From Lysobacterales bacterium (GTDB lineage: Bacteria; Pseudomonadota; Gammaproteobacteria; Xanthomonadales; Rhodanobacteraceae): 59,218 nucleotides of DNA. The notes beneath the pieces are model-generated. The model was not told where the DNA came from. It ran no database searches and was given only the letters and a program-made list of their open reading frames with translations. The DNA lies in the NCBI GenBank assembly GCA_017305055.1, contig JAFKMZ010000019.1, positions 1 to 59,218 on the forward strand, in the 5' to 3' direction. Made by a program: the position numbers and the translations under genes. Below, piece after piece: positions 9,022 through 17,846 of the stretch (position 1 is its first letter; each line of letters starts with the position of its first letter).

Positions 9022-10297
9022 GCGCTACGACGTGCTGGTGGTGGGCGCCGGCCCTGCCGGACTGGCGGCGGCGCAGGCGGCAGCCAGCCATGGTGTGCGC
9101 GTCGGCCTGCGCGATGCCCAGGCACGCGCCGGCGGGCAGGTATGGCGGCATGACGTGCTGGCGGGTGTACCGCGCCTGGCCCGGCGCAGCATCGCCGCGG
9201 CGCTCGCGCCTGCCGGCGTGGAGTGGCTGGCGCAGACCCGCGTGCTTCTGGCCGAGGCCGGTGACCTGCTGGTGGAGGATCCCCAGCGGGCACGGCGGCT
9301 GGAGTATGCCGCCCTGGTCCTGGCCACCGGTGCGCGCGAGCTGCTGCTGCCATTCCCGGGCTGGACCCTGCCGGGTGTCACCGGCGCCGGCGGCCTGCAG
9401 GCGCTGGCCAAGCAGGACTGGCCGCTGGCCGGCAAGCGCGTGGTCGTTGCCGGCAGCGGTCCGCTGCTGTTTGCCGCGGCGGCCACGGCGCGCCGTCATG
9501 GCGCCAGGGTCCTGGGCATCCACGAGCAGGCCGGGCGCGAGGCGGTGGCGCGATTCGCCGTCGGGCTCTGGCGTTGGCCGGGCAAGCTGGCACAGGCCAT
9601 GGCGCTGCGCGCCCAGCTGCTGGGCACGGGGTACCACTGCGGCAGCCTGGTGCGGCGCGCGCTCGGCGCGGAGCGGGTGCAGGCGGTCGAAATCGAGGGG
9701 CAGCACGGTGTGCAACGGCTGGATTGCGATCTGGTCGCCGTCGGTTATGGCCTGGTTCCCGACCTGCGTCTCGCGCACATGCTGGGTTGCGCCAGCGAGG
9801 CGGAAGGAGCGCATGAGCGGATCAGCGTGGATGGCGCGCAACGCACCAGCATTGCCGGCGTCTACGCCGCTGGCGAAGTCTGCGGCATCGGCGGCCGCGA
9901 TTGTGCCCGGGTCGAGGGTGCCATGGCTGGCCATGCCGCCGCGGGGGCGCAAGCCAGGGCCGCGCAACTGCAGGGCGCCAGGCGGCATGCACGTGCCTTT
10001 GCCGCGCAGTTGCGCCGGCATTTTGCGCTGCGCCCGGAGGTCCGCGGGCTGGCCGAGCCCGACACCGTGGTCTGCCGCTGCGAGGATGTTCCGTTGTGTG
10101 CCCTGGATGGCTATACGGATTCACGCAGCGCCAAGCTGGCCACGCGCTGCGGCATGGGGGCCTGCCAGGGGCGGATCTGTGGCAGCGTATTGGCCGAGCT
10201 GGGGCGTTTCCCGCGCCGCGGCGACCGTCCGCCCTTGTTTCCTGCGCGGCTTTCCAGCTTGAGCGGTGAGGCCGCAGCGAACCCCCGTGACGCCTGA
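9014..10297 (+). CDS. NAD(P)/FAD-dependent oxidoreductase subunit with C-terminal [2Fe-2S] site (HcnB-like)
   Basis: A 427-residue pyridine nucleotide-disulfide type flavoprotein. It has an N-terminal FAD site GAGPAGLAAA (11-20), a second nucleotide site AGSGPLLFAAAA (146-157), the ATG-type motif LVLATGARE, and the FAD-closing motif GVYAAGEVCGIGG. The C-terminus carries four cysteines, Cys354, Cys356, Cys379 and Cys384, in the CxC...CxxxxC pattern of BFD-like [2Fe-2S] domains. It is the large beta-type subunit of the heterotrimeric dehydrogenase. The ATG at 9014 lies inside the end of the upstream gene; the open frame before it is a shadow. The enzymes that finish the pathway (deaminase and ketoglutarate semialdehyde dehydrogenase) are not encoded in the window. 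Confidence 0.87.
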   Translation: MTERYDVLVVGAGPAGLAAAQAAASHGVRVGLRDAQARAGGQVWRHDVLAGVPRLARRSIAAALAPAGVEWLAQTRVLLAEAGDLLVEDPQRARRLEYAALVLATGARELLLPFPGWTLPGVTGAGGLQALAKQDWPLAGKRVVVAGSGPLLFAAAATARRHGARVLGIHEQAGREAVARFAVGLWRWPGKLAQAMALRAQLLGTGYHCGSLVRRALGAERVQAVEIEGQHGVQRLDCDLVAVGYGLVPDLRLAHMLGCASEAEGAHERISVDGAQRTSIAGVYAAGEVCGIGGRDCARVEGAMAGHAAAGAQARAAQLQGARRHARAFAAQLRRHFALRPEVRGLAEPDTVVCRCEDVPLCALDGYTDSRSAKLATRCGMGACQGRICGSVLAELGRFPRRGDRPPLFPARLSSLSGEAAANPRDA

Positions 10298-10498
10298 GGA
10301 AAGTGCCGCCGGGCGGCAGGCGCGCGACGCCCCATGTCGAAGGTCACTTGAACCGGTTTGCCGAAGGCAGCACCATGGCCGCGGTTGGCTGGGGGCAAGT
10401 GGACGGGTGCATGGTCATCGGCACGCCGGTTCGCGCCTGGCCGGCGCAGGCGCCTGACCCGCAAGCCGACCACGACCGCCCATCAGCAAGGGATTCCC

Positions 10499-13400
10499 AT
10501 GAAGATTGCCAACCGTCCGCGCGTCCTCGTCTGCCTGGGCCTGCTGGCCTGCCTGCTGGCTACCGCCATTCCTGCGCAGACCGTGCCGGCCAGAGCGTAT
10601 GCGCAGATGAACTGGCGCCTGGTTGGGCCGTTCGACGGTGGACGCGTGCTGGCCGTGGCCGGGGTGCCCACGCAGCCGCAGACCTATTATTTCGGCAGTG
10701 CCAATGGTGGGGTGTGGAAGACGACCAACTCCGGGCTGTCGTGGGAGCCCTTGTTCAACGACCAACCGGTATCCTCGATTGGTGCCATCGCGGTGGCGCC
10801 GTCTGATCCGAACATCATTTATGTGGGGACCGGGGAGGCCGACCCGCGCAGCGACCTCACCTTTGGCGACGGCGTGTACAAGTCCACCGATGCCGGCAAG
10901 ACCTGGACCAACGTCGGCCTGAAGAAAACCCTGCATATCGGCAAGATCGTCGTCGATCCGCACGACCCGAACCTGGTGCTGGTGGCAGCCCTGGGCCGTG
11001 TCTATGGGCCAAGCGAGGATCGCGGCATCTACCGCTCCAGCGACGGCGGGCGTACCTGGACCAAGACGCTCTATGTGAACGACAAGACCGGCGGCATCGA
11101 CGTGGCCATGGATCCGTCCAACCCGTCGGTACTGTATGCAGGCATGTGGACGGTGCAGCGCAAGCCTTGGCATTTCTCCAGCGGCGGTGAGGGCGATGGC
11201 TTGTTCAAGTCGACCGACCAGGGCAAGACCTGGACCCGGCTGCAGGGGCACGGGCTGCCGACCGGCGTGCTGGGCAAGATCGGGGTCGCGGTGGCCGGCG
11301 GCGAGACCAGGGGACAGGTCGTCTACGCGATCATCGAGGCCAAGGATGGCGGCCTGTTCCGCTCCGACAATGGCGGCGGCGACTGGAAACTGGTCAGCAA
11401 CGACCAGCGCATCATGGGCCGCGCCTGGTATTTCATGAATGTGTTCGTGGACCCCGCGGACGCCAACACGGTCTACGCGACCAACACCGGATTCTTCAAG
11501 TCCACCGACGGCGGGCACAGCTGGAACGCCCTTGCTCTCCCCGGTGGCGACAACCACGCATTCTGGATCAATCCACTGCATCCGCACCTGATGGTGCAGG
11601 GACACGACCAGGGCGTGGTGACCAGCGTCGACGGCGGCAAGACCTGGGGCAAGTACTACAACCTGCCGATTGCCCAGCTGTACCACATCTCGGCCGATGA
11701 CCGCTTCCCGTACAACATCTACGGCTCGGTCCAGGATTGCCCCTCGGGTTGCGCATTCGGCACCGCCAGCCGTGGCGTGGGGGGTATCACCGCCAAGGAA
11801 GTGTTCAATGTCGGCGGCGACGATGGTGAGTCGGGCTTCGTCTTTGCCGATCCCAACGATCCCAACTACATCGTCGAGGGCGGCTACGCCGGTGGCTTGA
11901 CCCGCTACAGCCTGCGCACCAGGACGCTGCAGGACATTGCCCCATGGTCGAACGCAAATGGCGGGCATGCGGCCAAGGACGTCAAGTACCGCTTCACCTG
12001 GACCGATCCGTTCGCGTTTGCGCCGTGGAAGGATGGGAACACATATCCGCTCTACCTCGGTTCGCAGTACCTGATGGTGAGCCACGACAGCGGCAAGAGC
12101 TGGGAGGTCATCAGCGAGGATCTGACCTGCAACGACAAGTCCAAGCAGCAGTCCTCGGGTGGACCGATCACGCAGGACAACGCCAGCGTCGAGTACTACA
12201 ACGTGATCTACGCGATTGCGCCTTCGCCAGTGAGCAAGGGCCAGATCTGGATCGGCACCGACGACGGCCTGGTCTGGCTGACCCGGGATGCAGGCAAGAC
12301 CTACAAGAAGATCACGCCGCCGAAGATGCCCGAGTGGGCACGGATTGACGCGATCGAGGCGTCGCATTTCGATGCCGGCACCGCGTTCGTCGTGGCCGAT
12401 GCGCACAAGCTGGGCGACAACACGCCCTACATCTTCGTGACCCACGATTACGGCGCCACCTGGGCCAGCCTGGTCGATGGCCTGAGTGCGCCAAACTACG
12501 TGTACGTAGTGCGGCAGGATCCGGTGAACAAGAACCTGCTGTTTGCGGGTACCGCGAACGGCATCATGGTGTCGTTCAATGCTGGCCAGCAGTGGCAGTC
12601 GCTGCAATTGAACCTGCCGACCTCGCAAGTGCGCGACATCGCGATCAAGGGTGCCGACCTGCTGGTGGCGACCCACGGGCGTTCGGCCTGGGCCATGGAC
12701 GATATTTCCGCCTTGCGCCAGCTCAGCGCCGAGGTCATGGCGAGTCCGGCGCACCTGTTCGCGTCCGCGCCGGGTTGGCTGCTGCGCATGCGGGGCGGCC
12801 GGAGCACGGGGGCGGGCAACCTTGCCGGCGAGAATCCGCCGAACGATGTGATCTCCTATTACCTCAAGGACAAGCCGAGCGGGAAGATCACCCTGGCCAT
12901 CTACGATGCGGCGGGTAACCTGGTCAACTCGTTCGACAACGCACGTACGGGTGCGGCAGAGGCGGCTGGCGAGGGCCCGTTTGCGCGGCATCCCTTGGGC
13001 GACAGAGCGCTGACCGACCATCCGGGCATCAACCGTTTCGTCTGGGATCTGCGCTTCCCGGCGGCGCCCCCGATCCATGCCAAGGCGTCCTACGTCGAGG
13101 GTCGCGGCCCGAATGGTGCCTATGTCGTCCCCGGTACCTACAAGCTGGTGCTGACCGTGGATGGGCAGTCGTATACGCAGCCATTGACGGTCAAGGCCGA
13201 TCCGCGCTCCACGGCGACCCAGGCCGATCTGGTCGAGCAGTTCAACCTGGCCAGCAAGGCGCAGAACCTGCTGTGGCAGAACCATGCGGTGATCAACCAG
13301 ATCCTCGACCTGCGCGCGCAAATGCAGAAGTTGCAGCAACAGGCTGGCGGCGGCAAGGCCGTCCAGAAGTTGCTTGCCGAACTGGACGCCAAGGCATTTG

Positions 13401-13720
13401 CGCTGCAGGGCGAGTTGTACCAGTACCATGCCGCGACCGGCGTTGGCCTGCTCAACTACCCGGTCAAGCTGGGCGAGCGTATCGCCTACCTGTCGAACGA
13501 GGTCAATTTGATGTCAGCCGCCGCACCGACCCGGCAGTTCCATGCGCAGTACGCCGAATACGAGCAGGCCATGGCGCCACTGGTGCAGCGTTGGCAATCG
13601 CTGCAGGAGCGGGATTTGGCCGCGTTGAATGCAAAGCTGCAGGCCAGCGGCTTGCCGGCCCTGGTGATTGCCAACGGCGCCGAAGAGCGCATGCCGGGCC
13701 CGCCGGTGCAGATCCACTGA
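10499..13720 (+). CDS. Secreted Asp-box repeat protein (sortilin/VPS10-like, glycosyl hydrolase annotation)
   Basis: A 1073-residue protein with a signal peptide (hydrophobic residues 9-24, likely cleavage near AIPAQT). At least seven Asp-box/BNR motifs follow, among them GGVWKTTNSG, GVYKSTDAGKTW, GIYRSSDGGRTW, GLFKSTDQGKTW and GFFKSTDGGHSW, predicting one or two large beta-propellers in the first 700 residues. The C-terminal 350 residues hold a beta-sandwich-like part and a helical stretch (about 905-990). Such proteins are often labelled glycosyl hydrolase, but no catalytic residues can be assigned from sequence. AAGGGA at 10488-10493 is a good ribosome site for the ATG at 10499. Function unknown; extracytoplasmic location is likely. 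Confidence 0.8.
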   Translation: MKIANRPRVLVCLGLLACLLATAIPAQTVPARAYAQMNWRLVGPFDGGRVLAVAGVPTQPQTYYFGSANGGVWKTTNSGLSWEPLFNDQPVSSIGAIAVAPSDPNIIYVGTGEADPRSDLTFGDGVYKSTDAGKTWTNVGLKKTLHIGKIVVDPHDPNLVLVAALGRVYGPSEDRGIYRSSDGGRTWTKTLYVNDKTGGIDVAMDPSNPSVLYAGMWTVQRKPWHFSSGGEGDGLFKSTDQGKTWTRLQGHGLPTGVLGKIGVAVAGGETRGQVVYAIIEAKDGGLFRSDNGGGDWKLVSNDQRIMGRAWYFMNVFVDPADANTVYATNTGFFKSTDGGHSWNALALPGGDNHAFWINPLHPHLMVQGHDQGVVTSVDGGKTWGKYYNLPIAQLYHISADDRFPYNIYGSVQDCPSGCAFGTASRGVGGITAKEVFNVGGDDGESGFVFADPNDPNYIVEGGYAGGLTRYSLRTRTLQDIAPWSNANGGHAAKDVKYRFTWTDPFAFAPWKDGNTYPLYLGSQYLMVSHDSGKSWEVISEDLTCNDKSKQQSSGGPITQDNASVEYYNVIYAIAPSPVSKGQIWIGTDDGLVWLTRDAGKTYKKITPPKMPEWARIDAIEASHFDAGTAFVVADAHKLGDNTPYIFVTHDYGATWASLVDGLSAPNYVYVVRQDPVNKNLLFAGTANGIMVSFNAGQQWQSLQLNLPTSQVRDIAIKGADLLVATHGRSAWAMDDISALRQLSAEVMASPAHLFASAPGWLLRMRGGRSTGAGNLAGENPPNDVISYYLKDKPSGKITLAIYDAAGNLVNSFDNARTGAAEAAGEGPFARHPLGDRALTDHPGINRFVWDLRFPAAPPIHAKASYVEGRGPNGAYVVPGTYKLVLTVDGQSYTQPLTVKADPRSTATQADLVEQFNLASKAQNLLWQNHAVINQILDLRAQMQKLQQQAGGGKAVQKLLAELDAKAFALQGELYQYHAATGVGLLNYPVKLGERIAYLSNEVNLMSAAAPTRQFHAQYAEYEQAMAPLVQRWQSLQERDLAALNAKLQASGLPALVIANGAEERMPGPPVQIH

Positions 13721-13737
13721 GAATGGGTCGGAGCGTC

Positions 13738-13770
13738 GCCGGTTTCCGTGCGCGGGACACGGCAACCGGC
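13738..13770 (+). terminator. Hairpin after the Asp-box protein gene
   Basis: A 13-bp stem with one mismatch (left arm GCCGGTTTCCGTG, right arm CACGGCAACCGGC) and a 7-nt loop begins 18 bp after the stop codon. There is no U-run after it, so it may be a weak or Rho-assisted terminator or an mRNA 3' stabiliser rather than a classical intrinsic terminator. Confidence 0.45.
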
Positions 13771-13875
13771 CGCGCAGGGGATGAGTGACAGCAATGAGTC
13801 GTGCGGAGCGTGCCGGTGTCGGCAGGGGTTGCTCCGTTCCAGATAAAAGAACGTCTTTGAATGAGGAAATGCAAC

Positions 13876-15447
13876 ATGCCGGAGCAGGGCAGATTTCTCA
13901 AGAAGCTCAGCCTGACGGACCTTACCTTCATCGGGCTGGGGTCCATTTTTGGCTCGGGCTGGCTGTTTGCCGCCAGCCACGTGGCTGCGTCGGCCGGCCC
14001 AGCCGGCATAATCTCGTGGCTGATTGGCGGCGCCGCCGTGCTGCTGCTCGGGCTGGTGTATTGCGAGTTGGGCGCGGCGTTGCCGCGTGCTGGCGGCGTG
14101 GTGCGCTATCCGGTGTTTTCCCACGGGCCGCTGCTCGGCTACCTGATGGGACTCATGACGGTCATCGCCTTCTCCAGCCTGATCGCGATCGAGGCCGAGG
14201 CGGCACGGCAGTACGCCGCGGCCTGGTTTCCGCAGCTGACCCAACCCGGCTCCGACGCGCCGACGCTGCTCGGCTGGCTGGTGCAGCTGGCCATACTCTG
14301 CCTGTTCTTCCTGCTCAACTATTTCAGCGTCAAGACCTTCGCCCGCGCCAACAACATCATCAGCGTGTTCAAGTTCGTGGTCCCGGCGCTGGTGATCATC
14401 GTGCTGCTCTCGGTGTTCAACTCGGACAACCTGCATGTGCACGGCTTCGCGCCTTTCGGCATCCAGGGCGTCGAGGCGGCGGTCGCCGCTGGCGGCATCA
14501 TCTTCGCCTACCTCGGCCTGACCCCGATCATTTCCGTGGCCAGCGAGGTGCGCAATCCGCAGCGCACGATACCGATCGCGCTGATCCTGTCGGTGATCCT
14601 GTCGACGATCATCTACCTGCTGCTGCAGCTGTCCTTCCTGGGCAGCATCCCGACCGACATGCTGGGCAACGGCTGGGTCGGCATCGACAAGCTGTTCTCG
14701 CTGCCGTTCCACGACATCGCCCTGGCCCTGGGGATCGGCTGGCTGGGCATCCTGGTGGTGTCCGATGCGGTGATCTCGCCCAGCGGCTGCGGCAACATCT
14801 ACATGAATGCGACGCCGCGGGTCATCTACGGCTGGGCCCGGGGCGGCACCTTCTTCAAGATATTCACCCGCATCGACGCGAAATCCGGCATTCCACGTCC
14901 CGCGCTATGGCTGACGTTCGCGCTGTCGGTGTTCTGGATGTTGCCGTTCCCGTCCTGGGGCGCGCTGATCCGCGTGGTGTCCGCGGCCCTGGTCCTGAGC
15001 TATGCCACCGCACCGCTCACCGTGGCGGCATTGCGCCGCACGGCGCCAGACATGCCGCGGCCATTCCGGGCGCCGGCGCTCGGCGTGCTCGGACCGCTGT
15101 CGTTCATCATCGCCGGCCTGATCGTGTACTGGTCCGACTGGGCGACGCTGTCCTGGTTGCTGACTTCGCAGATCGTCCTGGTCATCATCTATGTAGCCTA
15201 CAAGTGGGTGTCGCCGGCGCGCCGCGTGGGCCTGGCGCAGGAAGTCTATTCCTCGTTGTGGCTGGTCGGTTTCTACGTCCTGGTTCTCATCGTTTCCTAT
15301 CTCGGCACGTTTGGCGGCCGCGGCATCATCGGCCACCCCTGGGATTCGCTGGCGGTGGTCGTCATCGCCCTGGTGACCTACTACTGGGGCGCGTACACCG
15401 GCCTGCCACCGGCCAAGCTCAACCTGGGCACGGGTGACGACGACTAG
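13876..15447 (+). CDS. APC family amino acid permease
   Basis: A 523-residue polytopic membrane protein with about 12-14 hydrophobic segments. The first segment holds the APC signature GLGSIFGSGWLFAA, in which the Gly-rich break of helix 1 contacts the substrate. Other family features are ANNIISVFKFVVPA and EVRNPQRTIPIA. The ATG at 13876 is chosen because AGGA stands 8 bp before it; an in-frame ATG at 13861 has no ribosome site. The substrate cannot be read from sequence; with secreted peptidases downstream, uptake of amino acids released from peptides is a reasonable guess. A strong terminator follows, so it is not in one transcript with the peptidase operon. Confidence 0.9.
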   Translation: MPEQGRFLKKLSLTDLTFIGLGSIFGSGWLFAASHVAASAGPAGIISWLIGGAAVLLLGLVYCELGAALPRAGGVVRYPVFSHGPLLGYLMGLMTVIAFSSLIAIEAEAARQYAAAWFPQLTQPGSDAPTLLGWLVQLAILCLFFLLNYFSVKTFARANNIISVFKFVVPALVIIVLLSVFNSDNLHVHGFAPFGIQGVEAAVAAGGIIFAYLGLTPIISVASEVRNPQRTIPIALILSVILSTIIYLLLQLSFLGSIPTDMLGNGWVGIDKLFSLPFHDIALALGIGWLGILVVSDAVISPSGCGNIYMNATPRVIYGWARGGTFFKIFTRIDAKSGIPRPALWLTFALSVFWMLPFPSWGALIRVVSAALVLSYATAPLTVAALRRTAPDMPRPFRAPALGVLGPLSFIIAGLIVYWSDWATLSWLLTSQIVLVIIYVAYKWVSPARRVGLAQEVYSSLWLVGFYVLVLIVSYLGTFGGRGIIGHPWDSLAVVVIALVTYYWGAYTGLPPAKLNLGTGDDD

Positions 15448-15456
15448 CAACTGGCA

Positions 15457-15529
15457 CCCGAAAAGAAGCGCATTCGGGAGGGGCGTGATCGATCAAGCAG
15501 CAACTTGATTGATCACGCCCCCTTTGTTT
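15457..15529 (+). terminator. Tandem hairpins with strong intrinsic terminator after the permease
   Basis: A small hairpin (CCCGAA at 15457-15462, TTCGGG at 15473-15478) is followed by an 18-bp stem. Its left arm is 15480-15497, its right arm 15504-15521, the loop is CAGCAA, and one position is a G-U pair. The sequence after the stem is CTTTGTTTG, giving a T-rich tail. This is the clearest rho-independent terminator in the window. Confidence 0.88.
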
Positions 15530-15679
15530 GTGACCTTTTGCTGCGCAGTACCGTGGCCGGGATGTACCGCGCGCTCAATATCGACGAAGTGTTCACATCA
15601 TGCTGTGCCAGTCTTGCCCGGCAACGCCGTGTTCCATGACGCAGGCCACGTGCTGACCCTAGGCTCGGCGGCAGGGCTG

Positions 15680-15915
15680 ACGTTTGGAAGTTTGGACGGC
15701 TATTACGTTGACTATGCCGCGATCTGGTAGCACGATGCCCCGGCGGGCTGCAGGATCGGGCCGCCGCATACGCGGATCGATCTGGGCGTGAACAACCTGT
15801 TCAACAGGCAGTCGTTGATCGCGTACGCGAACAATACCAACGACGCAAATTCAATCGCCGTAATTTTGATTATCTTGGACGTTACTACTGGGCAAGGGTG
15901 ACGATTAGCTTCTGA
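15680..15915 (+). pseudogene. 3' remnant of a TonB-dependent receptor gene
   Basis: Translation shows a TonB-receptor end in pieces. GYYVDYAAIW runs into an in-frame TAG at 15728-15730. In the same frame IDLGVNNLFNRQS follows, containing the LGVNNLFN turn typical of the last barrel strands. A frameshift near 15855-15865 then moves the sequence to another frame, which ends NFDYLGRYYWARVTISF and a stop at 15913-15915; a terminal strand ending in Phe is the outer-membrane barrel signature. With a stop, a frameshift and no upstream receptor body, this is a dead fragment. The terminator of the permease lies just before it. Confidence 0.72.
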
Positions 15916-16120
15916 TATTTCGTGTGTATGCAATGCCCGGTAACCGTGCAGCGAATGTTGCGTGGTTGCTTCCGTGCGCGCATGTATTACTTGAATTAAC
16001 TTGCATGTCACGCGAATAGTGACTTCTGGCACTGGCTGTGATATTCCCCTGTCAATAATTTCCAGTGGCGGGAAGTGCAACAGCCGTCCTGTATCGGAAT
16101 TATCTCTTGGGGAATCTTCC

Positions 16121-17761
16121 ATGAAGCTCAATAGCCTCGGCATCGTCATTGGCGCTCTGGTCTGGTGCAGCGCTGCCGCCTTGGCGGCACAGCCGGCTGG
16201 ACCCGCGTCCGGTACGAACAGCAACAATTCCAGCTCTCCCGATGGTCGCCTGGTCCAGCGCCTGATGACGCCGATGTCGTCGGTCACGCACGGCACGGTG
16301 AGCGTCGAGGGCAGGTCTGTCAGTTACGACGCCGTCGCCGGCACCTTGGTGGTGGACGGCACCGGCAATGACGAGTCCAAGCCTGAAGTGGCGATCGGCT
16401 ACTTCGCCTATTTCAAGCAAGGTGCCGATGCCTCCAAGCGGCCGATCACCTTCATCTACAACGGCGGTCCAGGTTCCTCGACGATGTGGCTGCACATGGG
16501 AGCCTGGGGGCCGAAGCGGGTGGTCACCAATGACGACACGCACACGCCGGCGGCACCCTACCAGGTGGTCAACAACGACTACAGCCTGCTCGACGTCAGC
16601 GACCTGGTGTTCATCGACATGCCGGGCACCGGTTTTGGCCGGCTGTTGCCGCAGGGCGCCGACGATGCGGCCCGCGCGAAGAGCCACAAGGAGCTGGCGA
16701 AAAAGATTTGGGGCGTGGATGGTGATGGCCAGGCGTTCTCCCGCTTCATCACCCAATTCCTGACCCAGCACGACCGCTGGAATTCGCCCAAGTACTTGTA
16801 CGGGGAGAGCTATGGCACGACACGTTCGGCCGTGTTGGCCTATATCCTGGAGCATCAGGACCTGGTTGACCTGAATGGGGTGATCCTGCAGTCGCAGATT
16901 CTCAACTTCGGCACCAGCGTCGACGGGGCCGACCGGGACCCAGGCAACGACCTCCCGTACGTGCTGACCCTGCCGACCTATGCGGCGACGGCGTGGTATC
17001 ACCACAAGCTGCCCAAGTACGACGGCGGCAGCCTGCGCGCGGTGATCGACGCCGCCATCAAGTTCGCCAAGGGCGACTACCAACAGGCACTGTTTGCCGG
17101 CTCGACGCTCAGTGCGGACCGCAAGCAACAGGTTGCGCAAGGCCTGCATGACCTGACCGGGCTTTCCGTCGCCTATCTGCTGAAGGCCGATTTGCGGGTG
17201 ACCGGCGGCATGTTCTATCAGGAGCTGCAGAATGATGCCGGGCTCACCACCGGCCGTCTCGATTCGCGCTTTTCCGCGCCGAGCATGGACGTGCTCAGCA
17301 AGACCGCCCAGGGCGATCCGCAGTCGGCCGCGATCAGCTCCGCCTACGTTGCCGCCGCCAACAATTACATACGCACCGAACTCAAGTTTGGCCAGGACCT
17401 CAAGTACCGGCCCTGGGTGCGCGGCGCAGATGATTTCCAGTGGGATTCCAGCCACCGGCAGCCCGGGTCGAATTTTCCCTCACGCAGTGCGCTCAACGTG
17501 ATGCCGGATCTTGCTGCGGCGATGAAATACAACCCTGACCTGAAAGTCATGTTGAACGAGGGGTTCTATGACGTTGCCACGCCGTTCTACAACGCGACCT
17601 ATGAGGAGGAGCACCTGCAGATACCCGATTCATTGCGATCGAATATCAGTTACGCCTATTACCCGTCTGGTCACATGATTTATTCCCATCTGCCTTCGTT
17701 GAAGGCGCTGCACGACAACGTGGCCAAGTTCATCGAGGAAAGCAGCAGTCAAAAGCACTGA
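16121..17761 (+). CDS. Secreted S10 family serine carboxypeptidase (copy 1)
   Basis: A 546-residue serine carboxypeptidase with an N-terminal signal peptide (cleavage near ALAAQ, residue 22-23). The oxyanion region NGGPGSS is at 114-120. The catalytic triad is visible as Ser230 (YGESYGTTR), Asp484 (FYDVATP) and His518 (SGHMIY). Enzymes of this family remove C-terminal residues from peptides, usually at acid pH; here it would act in the periplasm or outside. GGGGA before the ATG at 16121 supports the start; the open frame upstream is non-coding. It is followed after 85 bp by a TonB-dependent receptor and then a second S10 enzyme. Confidence 0.93.
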   Translation: MKLNSLGIVIGALVWCSAAALAAQPAGPASGTNSNNSSSPDGRLVQRLMTPMSSVTHGTVSVEGRSVSYDAVAGTLVVDGTGNDESKPEVAIGYFAYFKQGADASKRPITFIYNGGPGSSTMWLHMGAWGPKRVVTNDDTHTPAAPYQVVNNDYSLLDVSDLVFIDMPGTGFGRLLPQGADDAARAKSHKELAKKIWGVDGDGQAFSRFITQFLTQHDRWNSPKYLYGESYGTTRSAVLAYILEHQDLVDLNGVILQSQILNFGTSVDGADRDPGNDLPYVLTLPTYAATAWYHHKLPKYDGGSLRAVIDAAIKFAKGDYQQALFAGSTLSADRKQQVAQGLHDLTGLSVAYLLKADLRVTGGMFYQELQNDAGLTTGRLDSRFSAPSMDVLSKTAQGDPQSAAISSAYVAAANNYIRTELKFGQDLKYRPWVRGADDFQWDSSHRQPGSNFPSRSALNVMPDLAAAMKYNPDLKVMLNEGFYDVATPFYNATYEEEHLQIPDSLRSNISYAYYPSGHMIYSHLPSLKALHDNVAKFIEESSSQKH

Positions 17762-17846
17762 GGGCGGCGTTCAGGGGCGCCATCCTGAGTCTCGGCGTGG
17801 TCATCGCCTGCGGTGGCCCATCTGGAAAACTCTATCGGGGAGAGCC

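Larger units (their letters stand above)
15448..16120. other. 673-bp region between permease and S10 peptidase
   Basis: This stretch holds three things: tandem terminator hairpins right after the permease, a decayed fragment of a TonB-dependent receptor gene (about 15680-15915), and an AT-richer leader (15920-16120) before the peptidase gene. In that leader TTGAAT (15991-15996) and AATAGT (16015-16020) are spaced by 18 bp and could be a weak promoter. No intact gene is present. Confidence 0.7.

Noticed and set aside
10415-13429. A 1004-residue open frame on the minus strand
   Set aside because: It is antisense to the Asp-box protein gene, has an Arg/His/Gln-rich composition typical of reverse frames of high-GC genes, no recognisable domain and no ribosome site.
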